DNA of 64,000 nt, from contig NZ_JASAOF010000018.1 in assembly GCF_029952525.1 (NCBI RefSeq), positions 1 to 64,000 of the forward strand, read 5' to 3'. Each line of letters starts with the position of its first letter. The first letter of the stretch is position 1. Made by a program: the position numbers and the translations under genes. The stretch is from Saccharopolyspora ipomoeae (GTDB lineage Bacteria > Actinomycetota > Actinomycetes > Mycobacteriales > Pseudonocardiaceae). Positions 1 through 8,108 of the stretch are shown here, one piece after another. Below the pieces are notes generated by a model that worked only from the letters and a program-made list of their open reading frames with translations, searched no databases and was not told the origin of the DNA.

Positions 1-62
1 AAGCCCTCGACCGGCTCCCACAACTTCGGATCAAACAGCTCAGACACAACGGGATCCTGCAT
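1..62 (-). CDS. menB: 1,4-dihydroxy-2-naphthoyl-CoA synthase, 5' end only (MenB)
   Basis: Only the first 20 codons are in the window; the gene reads leftwards off the edge from an ATG at 62-60. The visible N-terminus begins MQDPVVSELFDPKLWEPVEG. The stretch SELFDPxxWEPVEG matches the N-terminus I know for actinobacterial MenB, the crotonase-fold enzyme that cyclises o-succinylbenzoyl-CoA to 1,4-dihydroxy-2-naphthoyl-CoA in menaquinone synthesis. The presence of menD and an isochorismate synthase gene 1.3-5.4 kb away supports the call. No catalytic residue is inside the window, so the assignment rests on a short match plus context. No clear Shine-Dalgarno sequence is seen. Confidence 0.7.
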   Translation of the reverse strand, partial: MQDPVVSELFDPKLWEPVEG

Positions 63-84
63 CGAGGCGAACCGTCCAATGTGG

Positions 85-693
85 TCAGATGAGGGAGACG
101 ACTTCCTCGTACTCCAAACGCGGGAGGCGGTCGAACCAGGGGTCCGGGCCGGGAGTGCCGACGTTGACGACCAGCACGACGTGCCGCCCGCCGTCGGGGA
201 AGAACTCGGCGTCCACGCCTGCCGGGTCGAAACCGAGCATCGGACCGGCCGCGAGACCGGCCGCGCGGACGGCCAGGATGGTGTAACCCGCTTGCAGGGT
301 GGCGTTGTAGTCGGCCGCCTGGGCGCGCGCCTGCGGGTCGGCGAACATCTCGCGCGCCTGCGGGGCGAACGGCAGCAGTCGGGGCATGTGCTCGTCGAAG
401 TTCCGGTCCGCGGACAGCAGCAGCGTCATCGGCGCGGATGCGGTCTTCGCGCGGTTCCCCTCGGCCATCAGCGGCAGCAACCGCGCCTTCGCCTCCGGAG
501 TCCGCACCGCCGTGATCCGCAGCGGCTGCGCGTTCGCCGACGTCGGAGCCCAGCGCATCAGGTCGTAGATGGCGCGCAGCTGCCCGTCGGTCACCGGCTC
601 ATCGCTGAAGGAGTTCGCCGTGCGCGCCTCGCGGAACAGCAGGTCCTGCGCCTCGGCCGACAGCACGAGATCGGTGTTCTCGCTGGTGGTCAT
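85..693 (-). CDS. RutE-like nitroreductase family protein (malonic semialdehyde reductase type)
   Basis: A 202-residue FMN-dependent nitroreductase-fold protein. The N-terminal region has the sequence FREARTANSFSDEPVTDGQL followed by IYDLMRWAPTSANAQPLR, the FMN-binding pattern of the RutE/HadB-like subgroup (about residues 20-60), and the C-terminal half has GFDPAGVDAEFFPDG, also typical of that subgroup. RutE reduces malonic semialdehyde to 3-hydroxypropionate in uracil breakdown, but isolated homologues often serve as general enone or quinone reductases. Here no other rut gene is visible; the neighbours are menaquinone genes, so the true substrate is uncertain. Length is normal for the family (about 195-200 residues). 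It lies downstream of the small secreted protein gene and upstream of menB on the same strand. Confidence 0.85.
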   Translation of the reverse strand: MTTSENTDLVLSAEAQDLLFREARTANSFSDEPVTDGQLRAIYDLMRWAPTSANAQPLRITAVRTPEAKARLLPLMAEGNRAKTASAPMTLLLSADRNFDEHMPRLLPFAPQAREMFADPQARAQAADYNATLQAGYTILAVRAAGLAAGPMLGFDPAGVDAEFFPDGGRHVVLVVNVGTPGPDPWFDRLPRLEYEEVVSLI

Positions 694-767
694 GGGATCT
701 CAACCTCCGTCCTGGGGAAGCGGGAGCGGTGCGGTGGCCCGGCAGGACCGGGCCACCGCACCCGTGT

Positions 768-1088
768 TCACGGCAGCAGGCCGATGACCGGGTCGATCGC
801 CTCGTTCACCATCGCGAGGTGGATCCGGAGGTTCTCCTGCGGGCTGGTGAGCAGGCTCTTGACCTCCCAGGTGGGATCCGAGAGGTGGTACTCATCGAGG
901 TGGTGCACGACGACTCCGACGGTCTGCTGAACAGCGCCCAGCGGTCCCCCTTCGGTGGGTTCGGGCGCGGACTCGTGGGCCGAGGCGGTGCCGGCACCCA
1001 GCAGTCCCAGCGCGGCTCCGCTCGCTGCCAGCACGACAGCCGCGCGGAGGGAGCGTCGACCGGTGTTCGCGACATCGTTAGTGCTCAA
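768..1088 (-). CDS. small exported protein of unknown function
   Basis: About 106 residues from a TTG start preceded by AGGGA/AGGA purine runs. Residues 10-31 form a Sec signal peptide: RRSLRAAV, then a hydrophobic alanine/leucine stretch, ending GTASA before HESAPEP, a good signal peptidase I site. The mature part of about 75 residues has no cysteine pair and no motif I recognise; its second half (SDPTWEVKSLL, NLRIHLAMVNEAIDPVIGLLP) looks amphipathic helical. The open frame extends further upstream without a stop, so the start is a judgement based on the signal peptide position. It faces away from menD. Unknown function; similar small exported proteins of this type are common in Pseudonocardiaceae. 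Confidence 0.6.
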   Translation of the reverse strand: MSTNDVANTGRRSLRAAVVLAASGAALGLLGAGTASAHESAPEPTEGGPLGAVQQTVGVVVHHLDEYHLSDPTWEVKSLLTSPQENLRIHLAMVNEAIDPVIGLLP

Positions 1089-1385
1089 GGATCCTATATC
1101 CCTTCCCTGGACGGAAATTCCTATCGGTCGACCGAAATCGCCGACCGAACGCCGTGCCACCACGCAGAACGTGAGACCGATCGGGAATCCTGAAACGAAT
1201 ACCCAACGGATGCGGGGCTTTTCCGACGCACAGGGCGCAGTCAACCAGCGCAACCGATGCGCGGTGGTGAATGCGGCGTTCCGCGGCTGGAAACTACTTC
1301 TCTTCACGTAACAACATCCGATGTGTGCACTCCGTAACCGCGCATTCACATCGGGAAACGGGATCCGGCCGTATGTTCAGCACCC

Positions 1386-3086
1386 ATGAACCCGTCTACG
1401 GACCAGGCCAACGCGATCGTGGACGAATTGATCCGATGCGGTGCGCGCGAGGCGGTGCTGTGCCCGGGATCGCGCAACGCGCCGCTCGCCTTCGCGCTCC
1501 ACAGAGCGGATTCCGAGCGGCGCCTGCGGCTGCACGTGCGAATCGACGAGCGCAGCGCGGGATTCCTCGCCACCGGCCTCGCGATGCGCGCGGGCGGTCC
1601 GGTCCCCGTGGTGTGCACGTCCGGAACGGCTGCCGCCAACCTGCACCCCGCCGTGCTGGAGGCCGACCACGCCGGTCTCCCGCTGGTCGCGATCACCGCG
1701 GATCGCCCGGTCGAGCTGCGAGGCACCGGCGCGGGCCAAACCATCGACCAGCACGGATTGTTCGGCAGCGCGCTCCGGTGCTTCGCCGAGATGCCCACCG
1801 CCGGTTCGTCCGGCTCCCGGCACTGGAGGACCACTGTGGACCGCGTCGTGTCCTGCGCGCTCGGTTCGCTGTCGCACGACCCCGGACCGGTCCAGCTCAA
1901 CGTCCCGCTGCGCGAACCGCTGGTACCGGATCATCTCGACGAACCCGCCGGTGGAGACACCGGCCGCGCCGCCGGGCTCGCCTGGAGCGCCGTCGTGCCC
2001 GGCGGCAGCTTCGCGGGCGCCCTGCCGCTGTCGCCGGGGGCTCCCACCCTGGTCATCGCGGGTCAGGGCGGGGCAGGTCCGGTCCCGCCCGAACTGCCGG
2101 TGCTCGCCGAGCCGGGCTCACCGCTGTGGCACCGGTCGCTGCGATCGGGACCGCTGCTGCTGGCGGAGGCGTTGTCCGGCCGTGCCGACCAGCTGCTCCC
2201 CGAGCAGGTTGTGGTGCTCGGCAGACCGACGATGCACCGGTCCGTCCAGCGGCTGCTGGCGGACGACCGGGTCGCGGTCTTCGCGGTACCGCACTCCTCC
2301 GGAGATCGGTTCCGTCCGGTGTGGACGGACGTTCCCGGGACGGTCCGCGCGGTGGGCGGCCTCCCCTCGGGCTGGGAACCGCCACCCGAGTTCGGCGATC
2401 GGTGGCGGTTCGCGGACAGGTCCGCGTGCGCCGCGATCGACCGGGTCGAGTCGCCCCGGACGACCGGACCGCAGGTGGCTCGTGCGCTGCTCGCAGGCGT
2501 GCCACCGGGGTCCCAGGTGTTCGCCGGACCGTCCAACGCCATCCGGGACATCGCTCTGGCCGCGGACCCCCGGCCGGACGTGGCGGTGCTGGCCAACCGG
2601 GGCGTGGCCGGGATCGACGGCGTCGTCTCCAGCGCCGTCGGAGCCGCTCTGACGCACGACGGGCCGAGCTACGCCCTGCTCGGCGACCTGACCTTCCTGC
2701 ACGACTCGAACGGATTGCTCATCGGCCCGGACGAGCCGGTACCGCAGCTGACGATCGTCGTCGCCAACGACGACGGCGGTAGCATCTTCACGGTGCTGGA
2801 ACAGGGTGCCGCCGCCTACGCCCCGGCTTTCGAGCGCATCTTCGGCACGCCGCAACGGGTGGACATCGCCGGTTTGTGCGCAGCGTGCGGGATCGAGCAC
2901 GTCCTCGCCGACGATCCCACCGACCTGGCAGCGGAGCTGGTCGGTGCAGCGGGGATCCGCGTGGTCGAGGTGCGCGTCGACCGGTCGCACCGCCGCGAAC
3001 TGCACGAACGACTGCGGGCGGCCGTCTCGAACGCGATCGCCGACGCGACGAGCGAACCGGTTCGCGTCGCGGCCGCCTCGCCCTGA
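1386..3086 (+). CDS. menD: SEPHCHC synthase MenD (menaquinone pathway)
   Basis: 566-residue thiamine-diphosphate enzyme that joins isochorismate and 2-oxoglutarate with loss of CO2 to give 2-succinyl-5-enolpyruvyl-6-hydroxy-3-cyclohexene-1-carboxylate. The N-terminal pyrimidine domain contains LCPGSRNAPLAFAL, the catalytic glutamate in RIDERSAGF (E55), and VPVVCTSGTAAANLHPAVLEA, all typical of MenD. The C-terminal PP domain has GDLTFLHDSNGLL followed by the cofactor/metal segment VVANDDGGSIF (usually NNNGG; here NDDGG). Length is normal. It heads a four-gene operon; the gap to the monooxygenase is 16 bp. No clear ribosome site precedes the ATG, so translation may be leaderless. With menB at the left edge this is probably the primary menaquinone MenD rather than a secondary-metabolism copy. 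Confidence 0.93.
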   Translation: MNPSTDQANAIVDELIRCGAREAVLCPGSRNAPLAFALHRADSERRLRLHVRIDERSAGFLATGLAMRAGGPVPVVCTSGTAAANLHPAVLEADHAGLPLVAITADRPVELRGTGAGQTIDQHGLFGSALRCFAEMPTAGSSGSRHWRTTVDRVVSCALGSLSHDPGPVQLNVPLREPLVPDHLDEPAGGDTGRAAGLAWSAVVPGGSFAGALPLSPGAPTLVIAGQGGAGPVPPELPVLAEPGSPLWHRSLRSGPLLLAEALSGRADQLLPEQVVVLGRPTMHRSVQRLLADDRVAVFAVPHSSGDRFRPVWTDVPGTVRAVGGLPSGWEPPPEFGDRWRFADRSACAAIDRVESPRTTGPQVARALLAGVPPGSQVFAGPSNAIRDIALAADPRPDVAVLANRGVAGIDGVVSSAVGAALTHDGPSYALLGDLTFLHDSNGLLIGPDEPVPQLTIVVANDDGGSIFTVLEQGAAAYAPAFERIFGTPQRVDIAGLCAACGIEHVLADDPTDLAAELVGAAGIRVVEVRVDRSHRRELHERLRAAVSNAIADATSEPVRVAAASP

Positions 3087-3102
3087 GCTTCGAGGAGACC
3101 AC

Positions 3103-4257
3103 GTGACCACGAACCCGGACCTCCCGCGCCTCGCCGCCGCGGCCCGCCCGGTGCTCGAACGCAACCGCGAGACCAACGACCACCAGCGCCGCCTCAGCGA
3201 TGAGACGGTCGCCTGCCTCACCGACACCGGTCTGCTGCGCGCGCTCGTCCCCGCGCGCTTCGGCGGCGGCGAGTGCCGACTGCGCACCGCCATCGACGCG
3301 ACGTGCGAGATCGCCAAGGCCGACCCCTCCGCCGGGTGGGTGGTGATGATCCTCGGTTCCGGCGCGTTCATCAGCGGTCTGTTCCCCGCACGCGCGCAGG
3401 AGGAGGTCTACGCCGACGGTCCGGACGCCAGCGTGTGCACCGTGCTGGCCCCGCGATCCACGGCGCGGCAGGTCGACGGCGGGTGGGTGCTGAGCGGGCG
3501 CTGGGCGCCGGCTTCCGGCTGCCTGCACGCGCAGTGGGCGATGCTCGGTTTTCCCGGCGGTGACGGCGGAGGGTCCTTGGCGCTGGTCCCGATGACCGAG
3601 CTGACGGTCGAGGACACCTGGTACACGGTCGGAATGCGGGCGACCGGGAGCAACCTGCTCGCGGGAACGGACCTGTTCGTGCCGGACCACCGGGTGCTCC
3701 CGCTGAGCTCGGCCGTGCACGGCCGCTTCCCCGCCGGGCTCCCGGAGCCCCGCTACCGCGCCGCGGTCATGCCCGCGCTGGCTTCCTACATGATCGCCCC
3801 GTACCTCGGGATGGCCACCGCCGTGCTCGACCACGTCGTCGCGGGCGCCGACACCAAGGGCATCGCCTTCAGCCACTACGAGCGGCAGCGCGATTCCACG
3901 GCGTTCCAGCTGGCCGTCGCCGAGGCGACGACGAAGATCGACGTCGCCCGGCTGATCGCGGAGAACTCGGCTGCCGTGGTCGACGGCCACGCCGATGCCG
4001 GAACCTTCCCGGACCAGCTCGCGCGAGCCCGGGTCCGCCTGCACACGGGCCACGCCGCGCAGCTGTGCCGGCAGGCCGTCGACGACCTCGTCACCGCCCA
4101 CGGCGCATCGGCGTTCGCCGAGTCCAACCCGCTGCAGGCCTACGTGCGCGACATCCACGCCGCGTCCCGGCACGCCGTGGCCAACCCGGCTTCCTGCTCG
4201 GAGATCTTCGGGCGCGCGCTGCTGGGAGTCGAACCGAACATCACCGACATGATCTGA
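3103..4257 (+). CDS. flavin-dependent monooxygenase, acyl-CoA dehydrogenase fold (HsaA/HpaB-like group D)
   Basis: 384 residues from a GTG preceded by GAGGAG (six-base spacing). The fold is that of acyl-CoA dehydrogenases: an N-terminal helical part with LPRLAAAARPVL and LVPARFGGGE, a beta domain with DPSAGWVVMI and ASGCLHAQWAML, and a C-terminal helical part with ERQRDSTAFQLAVAEATTKID and SCSEIFGRALLGVEPN. The combination DPSAGW plus a C-terminal Acyl-CoA_dh_2-like region is typical of two-component flavin monooxygenases that hydroxylate phenols or polyketides (HsaA, ActVA-ORF5 relatives), using FMNH2 or FADH2 from a separate reductase. No reductase gene is adjacent. Sitting between menD and the isochorismate synthase gene in one operon suggests it oxidises a chorismate- or naphthoquinone-derived molecule; this is inference. 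Confidence 0.8.
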   Translation: MTTNPDLPRLAAAARPVLERNRETNDHQRRLSDETVACLTDTGLLRALVPARFGGGECRLRTAIDATCEIAKADPSAGWVVMILGSGAFISGLFPARAQEEVYADGPDASVCTVLAPRSTARQVDGGWVLSGRWAPASGCLHAQWAMLGFPGGDGGGSLALVPMTELTVEDTWYTVGMRATGSNLLAGTDLFVPDHRVLPLSSAVHGRFPAGLPEPRYRAAVMPALASYMIAPYLGMATAVLDHVVAGADTKGIAFSHYERQRDSTAFQLAVAEATTKIDVARLIAENSAAVVDGHADAGTFPDQLARARVRLHTGHAAQLCRQAVDDLVTAHGASAFAESNPLQAYVRDIHAASRHAVANPASCSEIFGRALLGVEPNITDMI

Positions 4258-4271
4258 GGACAGGGGCCCGC

Positions 4272-5447
4272 ATGACGACCGCACTCCCGCAACGCAGATC
4301 GGTCCACGTCCGCGAGGTCGAGGACGACGCCGACCTCTGGGCGCTCCCGCCGAGCGGCGACGCCACGGTGTCGTGGATGCACGACGGCCGGGGGATGATC
4401 GGCTGGGGCGAGGCGGCCCGGTTCGAGATCACCGGTCCCGGCCAGTACGAGCAGGCCGCGCGGGCGTGGTCCGGCTTCGTCTCGCTGCTCGGTGGTGATG
4501 CGGCGAGCGCCGTCGCGTTCACCAGCTTCTCCTTCGACGACCGCGGGCGTTCGGTGCTGATCGTGCCGCAGGTCCTGGTCACCCGCTGGGAGAACCGCAA
4601 CTGGGTCACCACCATCGGTCCCGGGACTCCCTCGCGGCACACCCCGATCGCACGACCCGGCCGGGTGCGCTGGAGCGACGGCGCGCTGCCCCGCGACCGG
4701 TGGCGCGGGGCGGTCGCCGAGGCCGTGCGGCGGCTGCGCAGGGGCGAACTGGACAAGGTCGTGCTGGCCCGGGACCTGCTCGCCGAGACCGACCAGCCGC
4801 TCGACCCGCGCTTCCTGCTGCGGGAGTTGGCCCGCCGACACCCGCAGTGCTGGACCTTCGCCGTCGACGGCCTGATCGGTGCGACGCCGGAGATGTTGCT
4901 GCGGCGCCGGGGAGATCAGGTGACGTCGCAGGTGCTGGCCGGTTCGAGCTGGTCGGGGGACGGTGAACAGCTGCTGGCGTCGCAGCCCTACCGGGACGAG
5001 CACGACTTCGCGGTGGAGTCGCTGCTGACGGCCATCGCACCGCACTGCGCCGACGTGCGCGCCTCCGGGCCGAGCGTGCTGCGGCTGCGCAACATCGCGC
5101 ACCTCGCCACCGATGTGAGCGCCACGCTCACCACCGGTGTCGACCTGCTCGGCCTGGCCGCCGCCGTGCACCCGACCGCCGCCGTCGGGGGAACCCCGCG
5201 ACGCGCGGCGGCCGACCTGATCGCCGAGCTGGAAGACCTCGACCGGGGCCGTTATGCGGCGCCGGTGGGCTGGCTGGACGCGAACGGCGACGGCGAGCTG
5301 GGGCTCGCGCTGCGGTGCGCACAGCTCTCCGGCTCGCGGGCGCGGTTGTTCGCCGGGTGCGGGATCGTGGCCGAGTCCGATCCCGACGTGGAGGTCCGCG
5401 AGACCGATGCCAAGTTCGCCGCCGTGCGCGAAGCGCTCGGCGCCTGA
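4272..5447 (+). CDS. menF: isochorismate synthase (MenF/EntC/DhbC type)
   Basis: 391-residue chorismate-utilising enzyme converting chorismate to isochorismate, the MenD substrate. The C-terminal catalytic half contains RLRRGELDKVVLARDL, FAVDGLIGATPEMLLRRRGD, the segment AVHPTAAVGGTPR that marks isochorismate synthases, and the closing motifs GRYAAPVGWLDANGDGELG and RLFAGCGIVAESDPDVE with metal-binding acidic residues. The ATG start is 14 bp after the upstream stop with a GAGGACAGGGG run before it. Length fits MenF/EntC. The N-terminal half is divergent, as usual. In this operon it would feed MenD; it could equally serve a salicylate- or dihydroxybenzoate-type product, but no isochorismatase or pyruvate lyase gene is visible. 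Confidence 0.9.
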   Translation: MTTALPQRRSVHVREVEDDADLWALPPSGDATVSWMHDGRGMIGWGEAARFEITGPGQYEQAARAWSGFVSLLGGDAASAVAFTSFSFDDRGRSVLIVPQVLVTRWENRNWVTTIGPGTPSRHTPIARPGRVRWSDGALPRDRWRGAVAEAVRRLRRGELDKVVLARDLLAETDQPLDPRFLLRELARRHPQCWTFAVDGLIGATPEMLLRRRGDQVTSQVLAGSSWSGDGEQLLASQPYRDEHDFAVESLLTAIAPHCADVRASGPSVLRLRNIAHLATDVSATLTTGVDLLGLAAAVHPTAAVGGTPRRAAADLIAELEDLDRGRYAAPVGWLDANGDGELGLALRCAQLSGSRARLFAGCGIVAESDPDVEVRETDAKFAAVREALGA

Positions 5448-5465
5448 TCACCGACAGGAGACGCC

Positions 5466-6485
5466 GTGCGCACGCCGCAGATCGTGCTCGACACGATGCA
5501 CGCCACCTTCCTCGCCCGCGCCCTGTTCGTGGTCACCGACCTCGGCGTGCCCGACTTGCTCGCCGACGGGCCGATGTCGTGCGCGAGCCTCGCGGACCGC
5601 CTCGGCGTCGAACCGGTTCCGCTGCACCAGGTGCTGCGCGCCGTGGCGACCACCGGGTTGCTGCGCACCGAACCGGGCCCGGAAACCGGCGCGCACCAGC
5701 GCTTCTCGATCACGGAGCCCGGGCAGACCCTCCGAGAGGGTCATCCGTCCGGTACGAGGGACATGGTGCTGACCATGCAGGGCGAGCTGTTCTGGAACGC
5801 GCTGCGCGTGCTGCCGGAACGGGTCGGCGAGGGGCGGACCGGACCGGAGATCGCTTGCGGGAAGCCGTTCTTCGATCTGATGTCGGAACGCCCCGCCGAG
5901 GCGGCCCGGTTCAACCGGATGATGATCGCCACCAGCGGGGACGAGCCCGCTGCCGTGGCGCGCGCCTACGACTTCTCCGAGGTCGGCCGGTTCGTCGACG
6001 TGGGCGGCGGCATCGGCACCGTGCTGCTCGAGGTGCTCCGCCGGTTCCCGCACGTGCGCGGCGTGCTCGTCGACCTGCCCGGGGTGATCGAGCAGGCGCG
6101 CCGGAACGTCGCCGCGGCCGGGGTTTCCGACCGGTGCGAGATCATCGAGGGCGACTTCCTCGACTCGCTGCCCGCCGGGGCCGATGCCTACCTGCTCTCG
6201 CGCATCCTGCACGACTGGGACGACGAGACCTGCTCGCGCGTGCTGGGCTCCTGCGCCCGCGCCATGACCCGGGGCAGCCGCCTGCTCGTCGTCGAGAAGG
6301 TGCTGCCCGACGACGACGAACCCCACCTCGGCAAGCGACTCGATCTGATCATGGCCGCGCTGACCCACGGCCGCGAGCGCACCGCCGCCGAGTACGCCGA
6401 GTTGCTCGCCGCGGCCGGGCTGCGCGTCGTCCGGCAGGTGCCGACCGGAACCGCGGCCTGCGTCATCGAGGCTGAGCTCAGGTGA
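5466..6485 (+). CDS. SAM-dependent O-methyltransferase (plant-type, Methyltransf_2)
   Basis: 339 residues from GTG with GACAGGAG upstream. It has the two-part structure of small-molecule O-methyltransferases of secondary metabolism: an N-terminal dimerisation winged-helix domain (residues about 10-95, including LGVPDLLADGPMSCASLADRL) and a C-terminal Rossmann domain with SAM motif FVDVGGGIGTVLLEVL (about 177-192) and the catalytic-base segment LHDWDDE (about 243-249). Such enzymes methylate phenolic or quinone hydroxyls. It is the last gene of the menD operon, and its 3' end overlaps the convergent LarA gene by 8 bp. With the flavin monooxygenase two genes upstream it suggests hydroxylation followed by O-methylation of an aromatic, perhaps quinone-like, product. 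Confidence 0.88.
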   Translation: MRTPQIVLDTMHATFLARALFVVTDLGVPDLLADGPMSCASLADRLGVEPVPLHQVLRAVATTGLLRTEPGPETGAHQRFSITEPGQTLREGHPSGTRDMVLTMQGELFWNALRVLPERVGEGRTGPEIACGKPFFDLMSERPAEAARFNRMMIATSGDEPAAVARAYDFSEVGRFVDVGGGIGTVLLEVLRRFPHVRGVLVDLPGVIEQARRNVAAAGVSDRCEIIEGDFLDSLPAGADAYLLSRILHDWDDETCSRVLGSCARAMTRGSRLLVVEKVLPDDDEPHLGKRLDLIMAALTHGRERTAAEYAELLAAAGLRVVRQVPTGTAACVIEAELR

Positions 6486-7758
6486 CGTACGGGATCGTCT
6501 GCGGACCTTCGGGCAGGACGCAGACGCGGGCTTGCGGACCCCGGGCCGCGAGCTCCTCGGCGACGGCGGTGGCGATGTCGTCGACGCGGTAGAGGTGGGC
6601 GGTGCGGAGGTCGGCGTCGGTGACGTGGGTGGTGTGGACGCCGACGCGGGCCGTGGCCAGGACTCGCGCGAGGATCTGGACCTGCCACTGGTCGGGGACC
6701 GTCTCGGTCCTGCCGGAGATGGCGCGCAGCAGGGCTTCCGGGGTCGGTTCGGACGCCAGGACCTCGCGGAACGAGCCGTGGTCGGGGAAGCCGTCGCTGC
6801 ACTCGGCCGCGCAGATGATCAGTCCGCCCGGCTTCACCACGGTCGCCGCGGCCGTCATGCCCTTCACCGCCTGGTAGACGTTCTGGTCCAGCGGGAACCC
6901 CGAGTTCGTGGTCACCACGACGTCGTAGCGCTGCGGGACCGGCTGCATCGACAGCTCGCGCACGACCTCCCGCGCGGCCGCATGCATCGGCAGCAGGTCG
7001 CCGCCGAACGCCTCCACGACCTGCTGCTCGCGGTTGAGCACCACGTCGAAGGCGAAGTCCACGCCGGTGCCGTCGGCGATCGCGCGGACGTCGTCGTGCA
7101 CCGGGTTGCCCTCGCACACCGCCCACGTCGCGCGCGGGCTCGCGATGCGCGCGGCGTCGTGCAGCGTGAGCACCGTGTCCAGCCCCGCCAGGCCCGGGGC
7201 GACGAGCTTGGGGCCGCCGCTGAACCCGGCGAAGAAGTGCGGTTCGACGAAGCCGGTCGTGATCCGCACGTCGGCGTCCACCCAGTGCCGGTTCAGCGAC
7301 ACCGCCACGCCGTCGCCGAAAGTGCCCATCGGGCGCAGCATCTCGGGATCGCGGCAGTCGTGGTTGATGATGCGCATCGTGTCGACGAGCTCGTCGCCGA
7401 GCATCGCGCGCAACTCCGCGTCCGTGTTGCCGCGATGGGTTCCGGTGGCCACCAGCAGCGTGAAGTCCTCCGGCGTCGCGATGCCCTCCAGCTCGGTCAG
7501 CAGCGCGCGCACCATCGCTTCGCGGGGTTGCGGTCGCGTCGCGTCGCACAGCGACACGGCGATCCGCTGCCCCGGCCGCACCCGCTCGCGCAGCGGCGGC
7601 CCGGCGACCGGCTCGCGCAGCGCCCCGCGCAGCGCCACCTCGACGTCGGGCGCGGCCGGCGGGTGCGCGGGCGCCACCACGGTCGTGCGCTCGCCGGGCA
7701 GCTCCACGGTCAGTCCCGTCCTGCCGTAGGCCAGGTCAACGGACACCTTCTCCGACAT
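6478..7758 (-). CDS. larA: LarA-family nickel-pincer racemase/epimerase (DUF2088)
   Basis: 426 residues from the ATG at 7758, chosen because GGAG precedes it and the longer frame adds 32 atypical arginine-rich residues. The LarA core is clear: SLCDATRPQPR (substrate arginine), TLLVATGTHRGN (histidine), IINHDC, and TGFVEPHFFAGFSGGPKLVAPGLAG, which holds the histidine and the lysine that becomes attached to the nickel-pincer cofactor in lactate racemase. The family interconverts 2-hydroxyacid stereoisomers. No larB, larC or larE cofactor gene is visible here, so cofactor would have to be made from elsewhere. The gene converges on the O-methyltransferase gene with an 8-bp overlap; its substrate cannot be told from sequence. 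Confidence 0.85.
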   Translation of the reverse strand: MSEKVSVDLAYGRTGLTVELPGERTTVVAPAHPPAAPDVEVALRGALREPVAGPPLRERVRPGQRIAVSLCDATRPQPREAMVRALLTELEGIATPEDFTLLVATGTHRGNTDAELRAMLGDELVDTMRIINHDCRDPEMLRPMGTFGDGVAVSLNRHWVDADVRITTGFVEPHFFAGFSGGPKLVAPGLAGLDTVLTLHDAARIASPRATWAVCEGNPVHDDVRAIADGTGVDFAFDVVLNREQQVVEAFGGDLLPMHAAAREVVRELSMQPVPQRYDVVVTTNSGFPLDQNVYQAVKGMTAAATVVKPGGLIICAAECSDGFPDHGSFREVLASEPTPEALLRAISGRTETVPDQWQVQILARVLATARVGVHTTHVTDADLRTAHLYRVDDIATAVAEELAARGPQARVCVLPEGPQTIPYVT

Positions 7759-8035
7759 CCACCACTCCAGATCCGCTCGGTCCTGTCGGCGATCCTGCCT
7801 CCGCGAACACCGCGCCGGGACACCGGCACCCGGAGTGATCACCGCGTCGCTCATTCGGAGCCTTGAAATCCGAGCGACCGCCCGAATGCGGAAACGATTG
7901 TTCCAATTCCTCTCGACTATCCCGAGGAACCGCAGATCAACCCCGCTTCCGCAATTCGGTCAGACCATTCACGGCGGAAGGTGAGCACCCGCTTAGACCA
8001 CTCCGATGTGTGCTGGCTCTCGTAGATCAATCCTG

Positions 8036-8054
8036 TTAAGTTAGGCTTGCCTTT
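8036..8054 (+). promoter_or_regulatory. iron box (DmdR/IdeR-type operator) of the siderophore operon
   Basis: The 19-mer TTAAGTTAGGCTTGCCTTT lies 55 bp before the first siderophore gene. It matches the actinobacterial iron-box consensus TTAGGTTAGGCTNNCCTAA at nearly all of the left half and at the CCT of the right half. DtxR-family repressors (DmdR1, IdeR) bind such sites with Fe(II) and block siderophore operons when iron is sufficient. The position just upstream of a staphyloferrin-type operon fits exactly. Confidence 0.85.
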
Positions 8055-8108
8055 GTTAGCGTTTTCGCTCGTAGCTCCGCCCTTTCGGTTGTCGATCTGA
8101 GGAGAAAC

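Noticed and set aside
1271-2782. Long plus-strand frames overlapping menD in other phases
   Set aside because: Arginine/proline/alanine-rich translations typical of GC-rich shadow frames; menD explains the region with recognised motifs.
2118-4284. Minus-strand frames of 400-500 codons opposite menD and the monooxygenase gene
   Set aside because: No motifs, biased composition rich in Arg, Gly, Gln and His, antisense to well-supported genes.
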